Notes: generated by a model not told the origin, from the letters alone. Shown: positions 15,785 to 24,040, numbered from the stretch's first letter. The stretch: DNA of 50,550 bases from Brevundimonas sp. (GCF_003248455.1 NZ_QFNM01000030.1:1-50550), one strand, 5' to 3'. Program-made: numbers and translations.

Positions 15785-16474
15785 TTAGTTCACCGCGCGG
15801 GAGACGGCGGTCTCCCGGATCAGGGTTTCCGCCTCGGCCGAGGTCTGTTTGCCGGCGCGGTACTGGTCGAAGACCACGGTGCGGCGGCTGGCGTCGGCGG
15901 GGGTCATGGCGCGCGGTTGCTGGATGTCGCGCGGATCGGCGATCTGGGCCGCCAGATTGGCGGTGACGGCGCAGCCGAAGTTGGAGGCGGACTGGTTGTC
16001 GCCCGACCGGCTCAGATTGCCCCACGTCCGTCCGCACTGGGGCACGACGGCCCGCACGGTCTCGAAGCCGACGACCACCGGCGCGCGCGGATCGGGCGCG
16101 GCGTAGCTGGCCAGGCGGATGCGATCGGCGGGCACGCCCCATCCGGCCAGGGCGGCCTGGACGGCGTAGGCCTGGTTCAGGGCGGCCGGATCGTCGCCGG
16201 CCGGCGTCTCGATCACCAGCGGCCCGCCCTCGGCCTGGGCGTAGCGGCCCGCCAGGGCCTGGAGGGCGGCGGCCTGCGCCGGCGACAGACCGGCGTCGTG
16301 CACGGCCAGGGCGATCCGGTCCAGGTTCGGCTCCACCTGAAGGACGTAGCGCGACGTCGGCGTCAGCGGCGGCTCTCCCCCCAGGCTGGCCGGCCCGCCG
16401 ACGCAGGCGCCCAGCGAAAGGGCGAGGGCGGTCGAAAGGGCGGCGAGGGCGGTGCGGTTCATCGTGCGGCTCAT
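15785..16474 (-). CDS. cpaD: Tad pilus outer-membrane lipoprotein CpaD
   Basis: A 229-residue lipoprotein: hydrophobic leader and lipobox LSLGAC with the lipidated C24, then CpaD-family sequence including a peptidoglycan/BON-like middle (about 80-140), the cysteine pair VPQCGRTWGNLSRSGDNQSASNFGC (about 160-184) probably disulfide-linked, and a short AVTANLAAQIADPRDI block. CpaD helps insert or stabilise the CpaC secretin. The ATG at 16472-16474 gives a full lipoprotein signal; an internal ATG four codons later is also possible. The open frame extends upstream into cpaC but without signal-like sequence. Confidence 0.9.
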   Translation of the reverse strand: MSRTMNRTALAALSTALALSLGACVGGPASLGGEPPLTPTSRYVLQVEPNLDRIALAVHDAGLSPAQAAALQALAGRYAQAEGGPLVIETPAGDDPAALNQAYAVQAALAGWGVPADRIRLASYAAPDPRAPVVVGFETVRAVVPQCGRTWGNLSRSGDNQSASNFGCAVTANLAAQIADPRDIQQPRAMTPADASRRTVVFDQYRAGKQTSAEAETLIRETAVSRAVN

Positions 16475-16482
16475 GGGGGCGC

Positions 16483-18036
16483 TCACTCGATCACATAGCC
16501 GACCGAACCGGCCGGGGGCGCGTTCGGCAGCCCATAGACCTGGTTCAACTGGCCGAAGAGGATGGTCTGGCTGTCCGAGGCGATGCGCAGGCCGTCCGCC
16601 GGCGTCTGCATCCGGTCCGGCGAGGTCGGGCCGACGATATAGGGCTCGACGATGACCACCAGTTCGGTCTCGCCCATCAGATAGTCGCGCGAGCGGAACA
16701 GCTGGCCCAGCACCGGAAGATTGGTGACGCCCGGCAGGGAATCGACGGCCTGGCGGCTGTTTTCCTGAAGCAGGCCGGCGATCATCATCGACCCGCCGGA
16801 GGGGATTTCGATGGTGTTCTCGCTGCGCCGCACGGTCAGGCCCGGCAGGGTGATCGAAGACGCCGTGCCCGCGCCGATGGTCAGGCCGCCTTGGGACGTC
16901 AGTTCCGACACCTCGACCTTGACCTGCAGGCTGATGCGCCCGCCCGAAAGGACGACGGGGCGGAAGGACAGGCCCACGCCATAAGGTTTGTACTGAACCG
17001 TGATCTGGCCCTCGGCGTCGCGGCTGGCCGGCACGGGGAATTCGCCCCCGGCCAGGAAGCTGGCCGCCTCGCCGTTGACCGAGGTCAGATTCGGCTCGGC
17101 CAGGGTCCGAAGCAGGCCGACCCGCTCGAACGCCTTGACCATGGCCTCGCCCTTGTTCAGCCCGTCCGAGCCAGGGCCGGTGCCGGGCTGGGCGGTGTCC
17201 CAGTTCGACGGATCGCCCGGCGCGCCGCCGTTCACCGTATAAGGACACAAGGCGCCGGGCTCCCAGCCCGGCCCGATGCAGGGCGCCTGCATCTGATAGT
17301 TCTTGGTCGTGTCGATCGACGTGCCGGCGCTGATCCCGCCCAGCAGGGCGCCGTTGACGCCCCAGCTGGCGGCGTTGCCCAGCAGCCACTGGGTGTCGCC
17401 CAGCCGCCCGACGACGGCCGAGGTGTCGAAGCCCAGTTGTTTGATGACGTTGCGCTGAACCTCGACCACGCGCACCTTCAGCGTCACCTGGTCCGAACCC
17501 GGCACGGTGATCAGGTTCAACACCTTCTCCGGGGCGGAGACGAAGGCCGCGGCGATGCGCGTCGCCTGGACCGAGGCGGCCGGATTGTCCGCCACGCCGC
17601 TCAGGATGATGCTGTCGTTGACCGCCTCGGCGCGGACCTGCCCGCCCGGGATCATCCGGTTCAGCGTATCCTGAAGCGCGCTGGTGCCGGCGTCCACCCG
17701 CACCCGCAGGCTCAGGATCGTCCGGCCCGCGCCGTCCAGGAAGACCGCGTCCGTTTCGCCGGGCGCCACGCCGATCACGGTGATGCGGCGGGGCGAATGC
17801 AGCATGGCCTCGGCCACCTGCGGATTGGACACGATCACGTCGCGGGCGTCGGCCGGAAGGTCGACGGCGAAGGAGGTGCCGCGCGGCAGATTGATCAGTT
17901 GCGGGGCCGCGCCCATCGACACGGCGGCGCGGGTCTGGGCCGCGCCTGCGGGCGCGATCGCCGCGCCGGCCAACAGGGCGCAGGCGACGGCGGCGGCCTT
18001 TCGAAACGAACTGTGGCGCATCGGATCGGCTTTCAT
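16483..18036 (-). CDS. cpaC: Tad pilus secretin CpaC/RcpA
   Basis: A 517-residue exported protein. A signal peptide covers about residues 1-33. The pilus N-domain (about 45-125, VDLPADARDVIVSNPQVAEAM) and a BON-like segment (about 130-190) follow, then the secretin core with NLTSVNGEAASFLAGGEFPVP and the C-terminal barrel region ENTIEIPSGGSMMIAGLL. It forms the outer-membrane channel for the Flp pilus. Its 5' end overlaps the cpaB stop by 4 bp (18033-18036), a TGA/ATG coupling. An internal ATG five codons in could also serve as start. Confidence 0.95.
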   Translation of the reverse strand: MKADPMRHSSFRKAAAVACALLAGAAIAPAGAAQTRAAVSMGAAPQLINLPRGTSFAVDLPADARDVIVSNPQVAEAMLHSPRRITVIGVAPGETDAVFLDGAGRTILSLRVRVDAGTSALQDTLNRMIPGGQVRAEAVNDSIILSGVADNPAASVQATRIAAAFVSAPEKVLNLITVPGSDQVTLKVRVVEVQRNVIKQLGFDTSAVVGRLGDTQWLLGNAASWGVNGALLGGISAGTSIDTTKNYQMQAPCIGPGWEPGALCPYTVNGGAPGDPSNWDTAQPGTGPGSDGLNKGEAMVKAFERVGLLRTLAEPNLTSVNGEAASFLAGGEFPVPASRDAEGQITVQYKPYGVGLSFRPVVLSGGRISLQVKVEVSELTSQGGLTIGAGTASSITLPGLTVRRSENTIEIPSGGSMMIAGLLQENSRQAVDSLPGVTNLPVLGQLFRSRDYLMGETELVVIVEPYIVGPTSPDRMQTPADGLRIASDSQTILFGQLNQVYGLPNAPPAGSVGYVIE

Positions 18037-18947
18037 GGAACGGCCACCACCTCGGGCGCGCCGCCGCGATAGATGCGCACGGCCTGGGGCTGGGCGGCGG
18101 CGGCGCGTCGCCGCGTGGCGCCCGACGGCCCCGCGGTGTCGGCGTAGGAGCGCAGCGCCAGCGACAGTTCGCCCTCGGCCTTGGCCTGGGCCAGGAGCTC
18201 GGCGTCCTGAGGCCGGACCTCGAGCGTCGCGGTCGCCCCGACCACGGCCTGTTCGTCGTCGCCCGCGCGGGTCGACTGGTCGATGGCCAGGACCTTCAGG
18301 TTCTGAAGCACCGTGCCGGACACGAATTTGGACTTGGCGGCGCCTTCGGCCGCGCCGTTGCGGCTGGTCTCGGCCGTCAGCACCACATCGACCCGGTCGC
18401 CCGGCAGGATGAAGCCGCCGGCCGCCGATTCCACGGTCACGGCGATGGCCATGGCCCGCATCCCCGGCTCCAGATAGGCGGCCAGATAGCCGCTGTCGCC
18501 GGCGCGGACGATCTTGCGCCCCACGATCGGCTCGCCGGCCAATATGGGCTCGCGCACGACCGCGCCGATATAGTCGGACTTGGCGCCGGTGACGGCCATG
18601 TCGGTCGCCGCCTTGGCGACCTTCTCCACGGCGCCGGCGGCCTTCTCGGCGGCGTTGGCCGCGGCCGGCTTGGCCGGAACGGGCGTTGCGCCGTCGGTGA
18701 TGAAGACCGGCGCGACCTCGTCGACCGGCCAGTCCTTCCAGGACAGATCGGCCTCGGCGATCCGCTTGCCGGGTTCCAGATTCTTGGCCGCGACCAGGAC
18801 CTTGGCCATCGGCCGGACCTCGACGGGCGCGGCGGCGGCGGGCGCGGCGGGTTCTTTGGACGACGATCCCATGGCCCGGACCACCAGGGCCAGACCGATG
18901 GCGGCGACGGCGGCGATACACAGAACGGCGATGCGGTCGGGCTTCAT
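18033..18947 (-). CDS. cpaB: Tad pilus assembly protein CpaB/RcpC
   Basis: A 304-residue periplasmic protein anchored by an N-terminal membrane segment (about 7-27). A SAF domain (about 45-160; KVLVAAKNLEPGKRIAEADLSW and later VREPILAGEPIVGRKI) precedes the RcpC/CpaB domain (AIAVTVESAAGGFILPGDRVDVVLT). An Ala-rich insert lies at about 90-135. CpaB-type proteins support secretin function and may bind glycan or peptidoglycan. The ATG at 18945-18947 follows GGAGA. The upstream 119 bp contain a TTAAC inverted repeat that could be part of a promoter for the assembly operon. Confidence 0.93.
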   Translation of the reverse strand: MKPDRIAVLCIAAVAAIGLALVVRAMGSSSKEPAAPAAAAPVEVRPMAKVLVAAKNLEPGKRIAEADLSWKDWPVDEVAPVFITDGATPVPAKPAAANAAEKAAGAVEKVAKAATDMAVTGAKSDYIGAVVREPILAGEPIVGRKIVRAGDSGYLAAYLEPGMRAMAIAVTVESAAGGFILPGDRVDVVLTAETSRNGAAEGAAKSKFVSGTVLQNLKVLAIDQSTRAGDDEQAVVGATATLEVRPQDAELLAQAKAEGELSLALRSYADTAGPSGATRRRAAAAQPQAVRIYRGGAPEVVAVP

Positions 18948-19000
18948 CCAGAATGTCTCCGGCTGGCGCTCTGATCTCGGATTCAGTCCCCGACGCCTAC

Positions 19001-19031
19001 CGTTAACGATCATGCCGGGTATCGGTTAACG
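19001..19031. promoter_or_regulatory. TTAAC inverted repeat upstream of cpaB
   Basis: CGTTAACGAT (19001-19010) and ATCGGTTAACG (19021-19031) form an imperfect inverted repeat around a 10-bp centre, between cpaA and cpaB. TTAA(C) words are rare in this GC-rich DNA and form half of the CtrA recognition sequence, but the TTAA-N7-TTAA spacing is not met. A regulatory site for the cpaB-tadC operon is plausible. Confidence 0.35.
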
Positions 19032-19066
19032 CTTCCTAAGCGCGCCGAACGCCGGTCGGCCCGGCC

Positions 19067-19594
19067 CTAGCGCCCCGAAGCGAAGGCCAGAACCAGGCCG
19101 CTCTCGGGCAGGGCCATCAGGGCGCCGATGGCGATGGCGACGCCGTACGGAATGTCGCCCTTGGGCTGCATCAGATTGACGACCCAGCCCTGGGTCACGA
19201 AGGGCGAGACCGCCGAGAAGTGCTGACGCGCGGTCATCAGCAACAGGCAGAAGGCGCCGCCCACCACCCCTGTCGATAACAGGAAGGGCGCAACACCGCT
19301 CAATCCCATCCAGAGACAGCTGGCGGACAAAAGCTTGGCGTCGCCCCCGCCGATCCATCCCATGGCGAACATTCCCATGCCGACGACCAGAGCAGCCAAG
19401 CCGACGCCGACGTGGACGGCGATATCCACCGGCGCGGCGCCTACCAGCAAAGCGACAGGAAAGAAGGCGCCGACCAGGGCCAGAGAAATCCAGTTGGGAA
19501 TTTTCATCGTGATCAGATCGTTCAGACCTCCGACGATGACCAGAGCCGGAAACACGCCCAGCACGATGAGCAGAAAGATGTCCATGTCGGTCAT
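19067..19594 (-). CDS. cpaA: Tad prepilin peptidase CpaA
   Basis: A 175-residue polytopic membrane protein of the A24 aspartyl prepilin peptidase family, in its short form without the methylase domain. The two catalytic aspartates are visible: D26 in GGLNDLITMKIPNW and D85 in the signature GGGDAKLL (82-89). It cleaves the Flp prepilin after glycine in the membrane. Length matches CpaA/TadV (about 150-180). The gene follows the flp pilin on the same strand, separated by an intrinsic terminator, so it is probably expressed by readthrough at a lower level than pilin. Confidence 0.94.
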   Translation of the reverse strand: MTDMDIFLLIVLGVFPALVIVGGLNDLITMKIPNWISLALVGAFFPVALLVGAAPVDIAVHVGVGLAALVVGMGMFAMGWIGGGDAKLLSASCLWMGLSGVAPFLLSTGVVGGAFCLLLMTARQHFSAVSPFVTQGWVVNLMQPKGDIPYGVAIAIGALMALPESGLVLAFASGR

Positions 19595-19636
19595 ATTCTC
19601 GGGAAGACTTTAAGGTTGGGTTTCCGAAAACAAAGA

Positions 19637-19664
19637 AAGGGCCGAAGCATTCGCTTCGGCCCTT
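19637..19664 (-). terminator. Intrinsic terminator after the flp pilin gene
   Basis: A 12-bp perfect stem (AAGGGCCGAAGC / GCTTCGGCCCTT) with a 4-base loop is followed on the minus strand by TTCTTTGTTTT, a T-rich tail. It lies 24 bp beyond the flp stop and before cpaA, consistent with high pilin and lower machinery expression. Confidence 0.85.
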
Positions 19665-19687
19665 ATCCCTGCAACTCTGTTTAGGAG

Positions 19688-19870
19688 TTACTTGGCGGAG
19701 TTCGCCTTCGTCAGGTCCGTCGAGATGCGATCGAAGGTGGCCTTCAGGCTGCCGCTCATGGTGGTGAGCACACCGATCAGGGCGACGGCGATCAGGGCGG
19801 CGATCAGGCCGTATTCGATGGCGGTGGCGCCGGATTCGTCTTTGGCGAAGCGCGAGATGAACTTGGTCAT
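19688..19870 (-). CDS. pilA: Flp/PilA type IVb major pilin
   Basis: A 60-residue prepilin. The leader MTKFISRFAKDESG ends in the conserved Gly14, and the mature protein begins ATAIEYGLIAALIAVALIGV with Glu and Tyr at +5 and +6, the Flp signature. The hydrophobic helix is followed by a short, slightly charged tail. CpaA would cleave after Gly14 and the Tad machine polymerises the product into adhesive Flp pili. GGGA lies just ahead of the ATG. Expression is probably separated from cpaA by the following terminator. The upstream region holds one TTAAA word but no full CtrA site. Confidence 0.96.
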   Translation of the reverse strand: MTKFISRFAKDESGATAIEYGLIAALIAVALIGVLTTMSGSLKATFDRISTDLTKANSAK

Positions 19871-20107
19871 GTTTAGTCCCTTTTTGAAAATGATCTAGCG
19901 AGCAACTGGCGGGGGGAGCCGGTAGCCCGCTTGACCCCCAAACGCAGGATCACAATGCCGCACCCCTGTTAAATCTGAGTCACGAGACTTGGTTACGCAC
20001 GGATTCACCAAAGAAAGTTCTCGTACGTCGGCTTCAGCCTTTGTTGAGGATCGTCGGCGCATCATGCGCGCGTCCGCGTCTGCACGCGCCCTTCATCAGA
20101 GCCGCCG

Positions 20108-20509
20108 ATGTCTCGCATCCCCGCCGTTCTTCTCGCCGCCGCCCTTTGCGCCCTGCCCGTCGTCTCCATCGCCCAGGACGGGGCGCTGAACGTCGAGATC
20201 GACCGTTCGGCGCGCATCCAGCTGCGCGGGGCCGCCGCCTCGATCATTGTCGCCAATCCCCAGATCGCCGATGTGTCGATGGTCGACGCCAACACCCTGT
20301 TCATCGTCGGCAAGGGCTATGGCGTGACCGAGGTGGTCGCCGTGGACGGCGTGGGCCGCACCCTGTTCCAGCGCGAGATCGTGGTGTCGGGCGGCGCGAC
20401 CGGCTCGGTCAGGGTCTGGCGCGGCGCCCAGGCGACCGAAATGACCTGCGGCGCCTCCTGCTCGCCCAGCGTCCGCAGCGCGCCTGCGGTCGCGTCCAGC
20501 GCCCCCTGA
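20108..20509 (+). CDS. Stand-alone pilus/secretin N-terminal domain protein
   Basis: A 133-residue exported protein: signal peptide (1-22, SIA-QD), then one domain resembling the N-domain found at the start of CpaC-type secretins (IDRSARIQLRGAAASIIVANPQIADVSMVDANTLFIVGKGYGVTEV). There is no secretin core. Two cysteines (CGASC) near the end may form a disulfide. It is divergent from flp and starts a three-gene group with two TadE-like genes, so a periplasmic Tad accessory role is likely. The same domain occurs in CpaC at about 45-125, suggesting duplication. Confidence 0.8.
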   Translation: MSRIPAVLLAAALCALPVVSIAQDGALNVEIDRSARIQLRGAAASIIVANPQIADVSMVDANTLFIVGKGYGVTEVVAVDGVGRTLFQREIVVSGGATGSVRVWRGAQATEMTCGASCSPSVRSAPAVASSAP

Positions 20510-20517
20510 CCCCTGCC

Positions 20518-21078
20518 ATGATCGCGCGCACCCTCCTGACGGCCTGGATGCGTCGCGCCCGCGCGCGGCAGGGCCGCGAGGGCGTCGCCGCCGTCGAGTT
20601 CGCCATGGTGGCCCTTCCCTTCTTCCTGATGATCTTCTCGATCTTGGAACTGGGCATGGTTTTCGTGCTGGATTCCCTGCTGGAAACGGCGACGATGGAA
20701 TCCGGGCGCCTGATCCGCACTGGCCAGGCCGATCAGCAGAAGTTCACGGCGGCCCGCTTCAAGACCGAACTGTGCGACCGGATGGTGTTGTTCAAGAGCG
20801 ATTGCATCACGCGCGCCACCATCGACGTGCGCGTCATCCCCCAGTTCGCCACGCCCGACCCGCCCGATCCGATCACCAACGGCGAGATGGATCCAAGCAA
20901 GACCTTGTTCGACGGCGGCGATCCCGGCGATCTGATCCTGGTGCGCGTCTGGTACGCCCACCCGATGGCCAGCCCCCTGCTCAGCCAGGCCGCCTCGCGC
21001 ATCGGACCAGGCAAGGTTCTGCTGCAATCCGCGACCGCCTTCCGCAACGAGCCGTGGACGAAGGCGGCGACGCCATGA
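20518..21078 (+). CDS. tadE: TadE-like pseudopilin
   Basis: A 186-residue protein with one N-terminal membrane helix. The region REGVAAVEFAMVALPFFLMIFSILELG (about 20-46) is the TadE signature: a short basic leader, Glu at the +5-like position, and a hydrophobic helix. The remaining 140 residues are extracytoplasmic with a cysteine pair (LCDRMVLFKSDC) likely disulfide-bonded. TadE/TadF proteins are minor pseudopilins processed by the prepilin peptidase. It starts 9 bp after the preceding gene and overlaps the next by 4 bp (ATGA). Confidence 0.88.
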   Translation: MIARTLLTAWMRRARARQGREGVAAVEFAMVALPFFLMIFSILELGMVFVLDSLLETATMESGRLIRTGQADQQKFTAARFKTELCDRMVLFKSDCITRATIDVRVIPQFATPDPPDPITNGEMDPSKTLFDGGDPGDLILVRVWYAHPMASPLLSQAASRIGPGKVLLQSATAFRNEPWTKAATP

Positions 21079-21608
21079 TCCGCCTTCGCAGACTGGCGCG
21101 GGACACGCGCGGCGTGGCGGCGGTGGAATTCGCCTTCCTCGCCCCCATACTGATCCTGTTCTACTTCGGCATGGTCGAGTTCTGTCAGGGCTATATGGCG
21201 CTGAAGCGCACGGGCCATGTGGCCTCCATGGTCGCCGACCTGGTGTCGCAGAACGACAAGGTGACGAAGACCCAGCTCACCGACATCTTCGCCATCGGCG
21301 ACCAGATCATCAAGCCTTTCCCCAACAGCCCCCTGACCCAAAGGGTCAGCAGCGTGACCCGCGTCGACGCCACGACCTACAAGGTCGACTGGAGCGTCGG
21401 CCGCGGCATCGCGGCCAAGCTGACGCCAGCCCAGGCCAATATCCCGCCGAATATGCTGGCCCAAGGCGAGTCCGTCATCGTGGCCGAGGCGAACTACGAC
21501 TATTCGTCGCCGTTCGATCAGGTCGCGCCCTATCTCACCCGGTTCGAGCGGGTGGCCTATCTGCGTCCGCGCACGGTCGACGTCATCCCCTGCTCCGGGG
21601 GCTGCTGA
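21075..21608 (+). CDS. TadE/TadG-like pseudopilin
   Basis: A 177-residue protein, a second TadE-like pseudopilin. The leader and helix TRGVAAVEFAFLAPILILFYFGMVEFCQG (about 11-39) carry the conserved Gly-x3-Val-Glu-Phe pattern. The extracytoplasmic part (about 45-177) ends in CSGGC. It overlaps the preceding tadE by 4 bp, so translation is coupled. Two TadE-type proteins in tandem are common in Tad loci (TadE and TadF); which is which cannot be decided here. It ends 11 bp before the convergent pabB stop. Confidence 0.85.
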   Translation: MIRLRRLARDTRGVAAVEFAFLAPILILFYFGMVEFCQGYMALKRTGHVASMVADLVSQNDKVTKTQLTDIFAIGDQIIKPFPNSPLTQRVSSVTRVDATTYKVDWSVGRGIAAKLTPAQANIPPNMLAQGESVIVAEANYDYSSPFDQVAPYLTRFERVAYLRPRTVDVIPCSGGC

Positions 21609-21618
21609 ACCGCCGGGT

Positions 21619-22938
21619 TCACGCCCCGATCAGGGCCTCGCGCATGGCCGAAATCTTGACGTCCGTCTCGGCCTCCTCGGCGGCGGGGTCGCTGTCGGCG
21701 ACGATGCCGGCCCCGGCCAGGGTGCGATAGCGCCACACGCCCCCCGCCCGTTCGAAGCTCGCCGTGCGGATCAGCACCGAGGCGGTCAGCGACCCGCCCT
21801 CGCCCACCAGGAACAGCGAGCCGCACCAGGGGCCGCGCGGCGGTTCGTGGGCGGCGATCACCTTCAAGGCCTGGTGTTTGGGCGCTCCGGTGATCGAGCC
21901 GGGCGGGAAGGTCGCCTCCATCAGGTCCGCCGCCCCGACGCCCGCGCGCGCCCTGGCCGTCACGGTCGAGACCAGATGATGCACGGTCGGATGGGTCTCC
22001 ACCGCGAACAGGGTCTCCACCTGCACCGAACCGGGCGCGGCGGCGCGCGCCAGGTCGTTGCGCATCAGATCCACGATCATCAGGTTTTCGGCCCGGTCCT
22101 TGGCGCTGGCCAGAAGATCGGCGGCCAGGGCGGCGTCGGCCGCCGGGTCGCCGGCGCGGGGCCGGGTGCCCTTGATCGGGCGGGCCTCGATCCGGCGGCT
22201 GTCGGCGTCGAAACTCAGGAACAGTTCGGGCGAGTTGGAGACCAGCGCCCGGTCCCCGATCCGCCAATAGGCCCCGAACGGCGCGGCCCTGTCCCGTTGC
22301 AGCCGCAGGAAGACGTCGAACGGATCGGCGTCGGGCTTCAACCTCCCCGACCAGGCGCGCGCCACATTGGCCTGGAACAGTTCGCCCGCCGCGATCCGCC
22401 CCACCACATCGGCGACCGCCGCGCGATAGGCGGCCGCCGTGGTCTCGGCCTGAAAACCTTCGGCGGGCGGAGGCGGCGTTTCGAGCGCGCGCGCCGTCGT
22501 CAGCCAATTCAGGGCGCGATCCGCCGCCGCCTCGGCCTCCGCGACCGTCGCGCCCCGTCCGACCGCCCGCACCGCCCGCGCCCGGTGGTCGAAGGTCAGC
22601 ATGGCCGGATAGCGGGCCAGCATCAGGTCAGGCCAGGCCGTCTCGCGCCGCCCCGTCGCCGGGCGCGCGCCCGCATCATAGGCGGCCAGGCCGGCCGTCC
22701 CCGCCGCGAAGGCCGGATCGCGCAGGGCCCCGAAGGCCGCCCGGTCCTCGATCGGCCCGACCTGGATCCGATCCGGCTGGACCGCGACATGGGACCAGCG
22801 CCCGCCCGGTCCGCCGTCGGACAACAGGGCCAGCAGCCCGTCCCCGCCATCCTCGGCCTTCGCCAGCCCCGCCGCCACCCCGACCGGATCGACCCAGGCC
22901 GCCGCGCGCACGACTTGGCGGCGAAAGTCGTCGCTCAC
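21619..22938 (-). CDS. pabB: Aminodeoxychorismate synthase component I
   Basis: A 439-residue chorismate-binding enzyme that, with a glutamine amidotransferase (PabA), makes 4-amino-4-deoxychorismate for folate synthesis. Motifs: ARPIKGTRPR (catalytic Lys in PIKGT, distinguishing it from isochorismate synthases), ENLMIVDLMRNDLAR, and FPPGSITGAPK. The N-terminal half (1-190) is the usual divergent subdomain. There is no fused PabC lyase. The start is a GTG at 22936-22938 overlapping the stop of the upstream phosphatase (GTGA), which fixes the start despite the open frame extending upstream. PabA and PabC are not in the window. A trpE identity is less likely because of the short N-terminal region. 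Confidence 0.88.
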   Translation of the reverse strand: MSDDFRRQVVRAAAWVDPVGVAAGLAKAEDGGDGLLALLSDGGPGGRWSHVAVQPDRIQVGPIEDRAAFGALRDPAFAAGTAGLAAYDAGARPATGRRETAWPDLMLARYPAMLTFDHRARAVRAVGRGATVAEAEAAADRALNWLTTARALETPPPPAEGFQAETTAAAYRAAVADVVGRIAAGELFQANVARAWSGRLKPDADPFDVFLRLQRDRAAPFGAYWRIGDRALVSNSPELFLSFDADSRRIEARPIKGTRPRAGDPAADAALAADLLASAKDRAENLMIVDLMRNDLARAAAPGSVQVETLFAVETHPTVHHLVSTVTARARAGVGAADLMEATFPPGSITGAPKHQALKVIAAHEPPRGPWCGSLFLVGEGGSLTASVLIRTASFERAGGVWRYRTLAGAGIVADSDPAAEEAETDVKISAMREALIGA

Positions 22939-23714
22939 GCCGACAGCCGGGCCGCGATCCGCTCGCGCCGGTCCGCATCGATCCCGAGGGCGTCGCGCAG
23001 ATAGGCGTCGATCGCGCCGTGGCGCGCCTCCACCTCCGTCAGGGCCGCCTCCAGATAGGCGGCCTCGACGCCCAGGAAGGCGACCACCGCGTCGTCGGCG
23101 GCGACGCGGCCGGTCATCTTGTGCAGCTGGCGCGCGATGGACGGCGCCCGCCCCGCCAGGTCCACAGCGACATTGGTCAGCAGATAGTCCTCGACCATGT
23201 CGTCGCGCGACACGCCCAGCAGATGGTGGGTCAGGGCGGCCAGGAAGCCCGTCCGGTCCTTGCCCGCCGCGCAATGGATGACGACCGGCCGATCCTGGTC
23301 GGCCAGAGCCTGGAAATAGCGGGCGAACACGTCCTGGTGCGCCGCGTCGAACGGCAGGCGGCGATAGACGTCCTGCATGAACCGCCGGCCCGAGGCGGGC
23401 GTCAGGTCCTGGGTCTTCAGAAAGGTGATGTGCGGCGCCTCGACCCCGTCGTCGATCCCGCCCTCGATCACCAGGCCGGACCAGCCGTCTGGCCGGCGCG
23501 ACGGCTGGTCCCGCCGCTCGCCCGGCCGGCGCAGATCGACCACCGCGCCGATGTCCAGCGCCTTCAGTCGCTCCAGGTCCGCCGCGCTGGCCCGCGCATG
23601 GTGGGCCGAGCGGAACAGCCGGCCGGGCCGCACCCGGCGGCCCGCCGCCGTGGCGTAGTCGCCATAGTCGCGAAAGTTGTCGATGGCCTCGAAGGCGTGA
23701 AGACGGTCGCTCAT
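22935..23714 (-). CDS. Tyrosine/dual-specificity protein phosphatase family
   Basis: A 259-residue protein with the phosphatase signature HCAAGKDRTG (147-156): nucleophile C148 and phosphate-binding R154. The N-terminal block NFRDYGDYATAAGRRVRPGRLFRSAHHA and VVDLRRPGER is typical of the bacterial Y_phosphatase3 (MptpB/IphP-like) family, which may act on phosphotyrosine, phosphoserine or phosphoinositides. No signal peptide, so cytosolic. It is the first gene of a two-gene unit and is translationally coupled to pabB by GTGA. No functional link to folate synthesis is obvious. Confidence 0.9.
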   Translation of the reverse strand: MSDRLHAFEAIDNFRDYGDYATAAGRRVRPGRLFRSAHHARASAADLERLKALDIGAVVDLRRPGERRDQPSRRPDGWSGLVIEGGIDDGVEAPHITFLKTQDLTPASGRRFMQDVYRRLPFDAAHQDVFARYFQALADQDRPVVIHCAAGKDRTGFLAALTHHLLGVSRDDMVEDYLLTNVAVDLAGRAPSIARQLHKMTGRVAADDAVVAFLGVEAAYLEAALTEVEARHGAIDAYLRDALGIDADRRERIAARLSA

Positions 23715-23735
23715 GCGCCGCCTTCTACCCGTTTT

Positions 23736-24038
23736 TCATCGCGCGGGCAGCAGGTCCGCCATCGCATCCAGATAGGCCAGGAAGGCGGCCCGGCCGGCCT
23801 CGGTCAGACTGGCCTCCGTCAAGGGCTTTCGGCCCCGGAAGCTCTTGGTCACGGCGACGAAGCCCGCCTCTTCCAGCTTGCGCAGATGGACCGAGAGATT
23901 GCCGTCCGTGGTCTGAAGCCGCGCCTTCAGCGTGGCGAAGTCCGCTCCGCCCGCCCCTGACAGATAGGCCATGATCCCCAGCCGGATGCGCCCGTGAATG
24001 ACGTCGTCGATCCGGCCGATGTCGAAATCGTCGGCCAT
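23736..24038 (-). CDS. Winged-helix transcriptional regulator (HTH_34 type)
   Basis: A 100-residue single-domain DNA-binding protein. IHGRIRLGIMAYL, DFATLKARLQTTDGNLSVHLRKLEEAGFVAVTKSF and RKPLTEASLTEAGRAAFLAYL match the compact winged-helix regulators of the ArsR/MarR-like HTH_34 family. There is no effector domain. It follows its membrane partner gene after 2 bp, and the pair is preceded by a perfect ACTTTA-N5-TAAAGT palindrome that is probably its operator, implying autoregulation. The inducing signal is unknown. Confidence 0.87.
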   Translation of the reverse strand: MADDFDIGRIDDVIHGRIRLGIMAYLSGAGGADFATLKARLQTTDGNLSVHLRKLEEAGFVAVTKSFRGRKPLTEASLTEAGRAAFLAYLDAMADLLPAR

Positions 24039-24040
24039 GC

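Noticed and set aside
10859..16498. A plus-strand open frame of 1,879 codons
   Set aside because: It lies antisense to the whole tadC-cpaC block. It is rich in Arg, His, Gln, Gly and Asp, the typical composition of an antisense frame in GC-rich DNA, and has no domain-like sequence. The minus-strand Tad genes are unmistakable.
19871..20107. Possible CtrA site upstream of flp
   Set aside because: Only one TTAA word (TTAAATCTGAG) is present; the partner half after seven bases is TCAC, so the full TTAA-N7-TTAA is not met.
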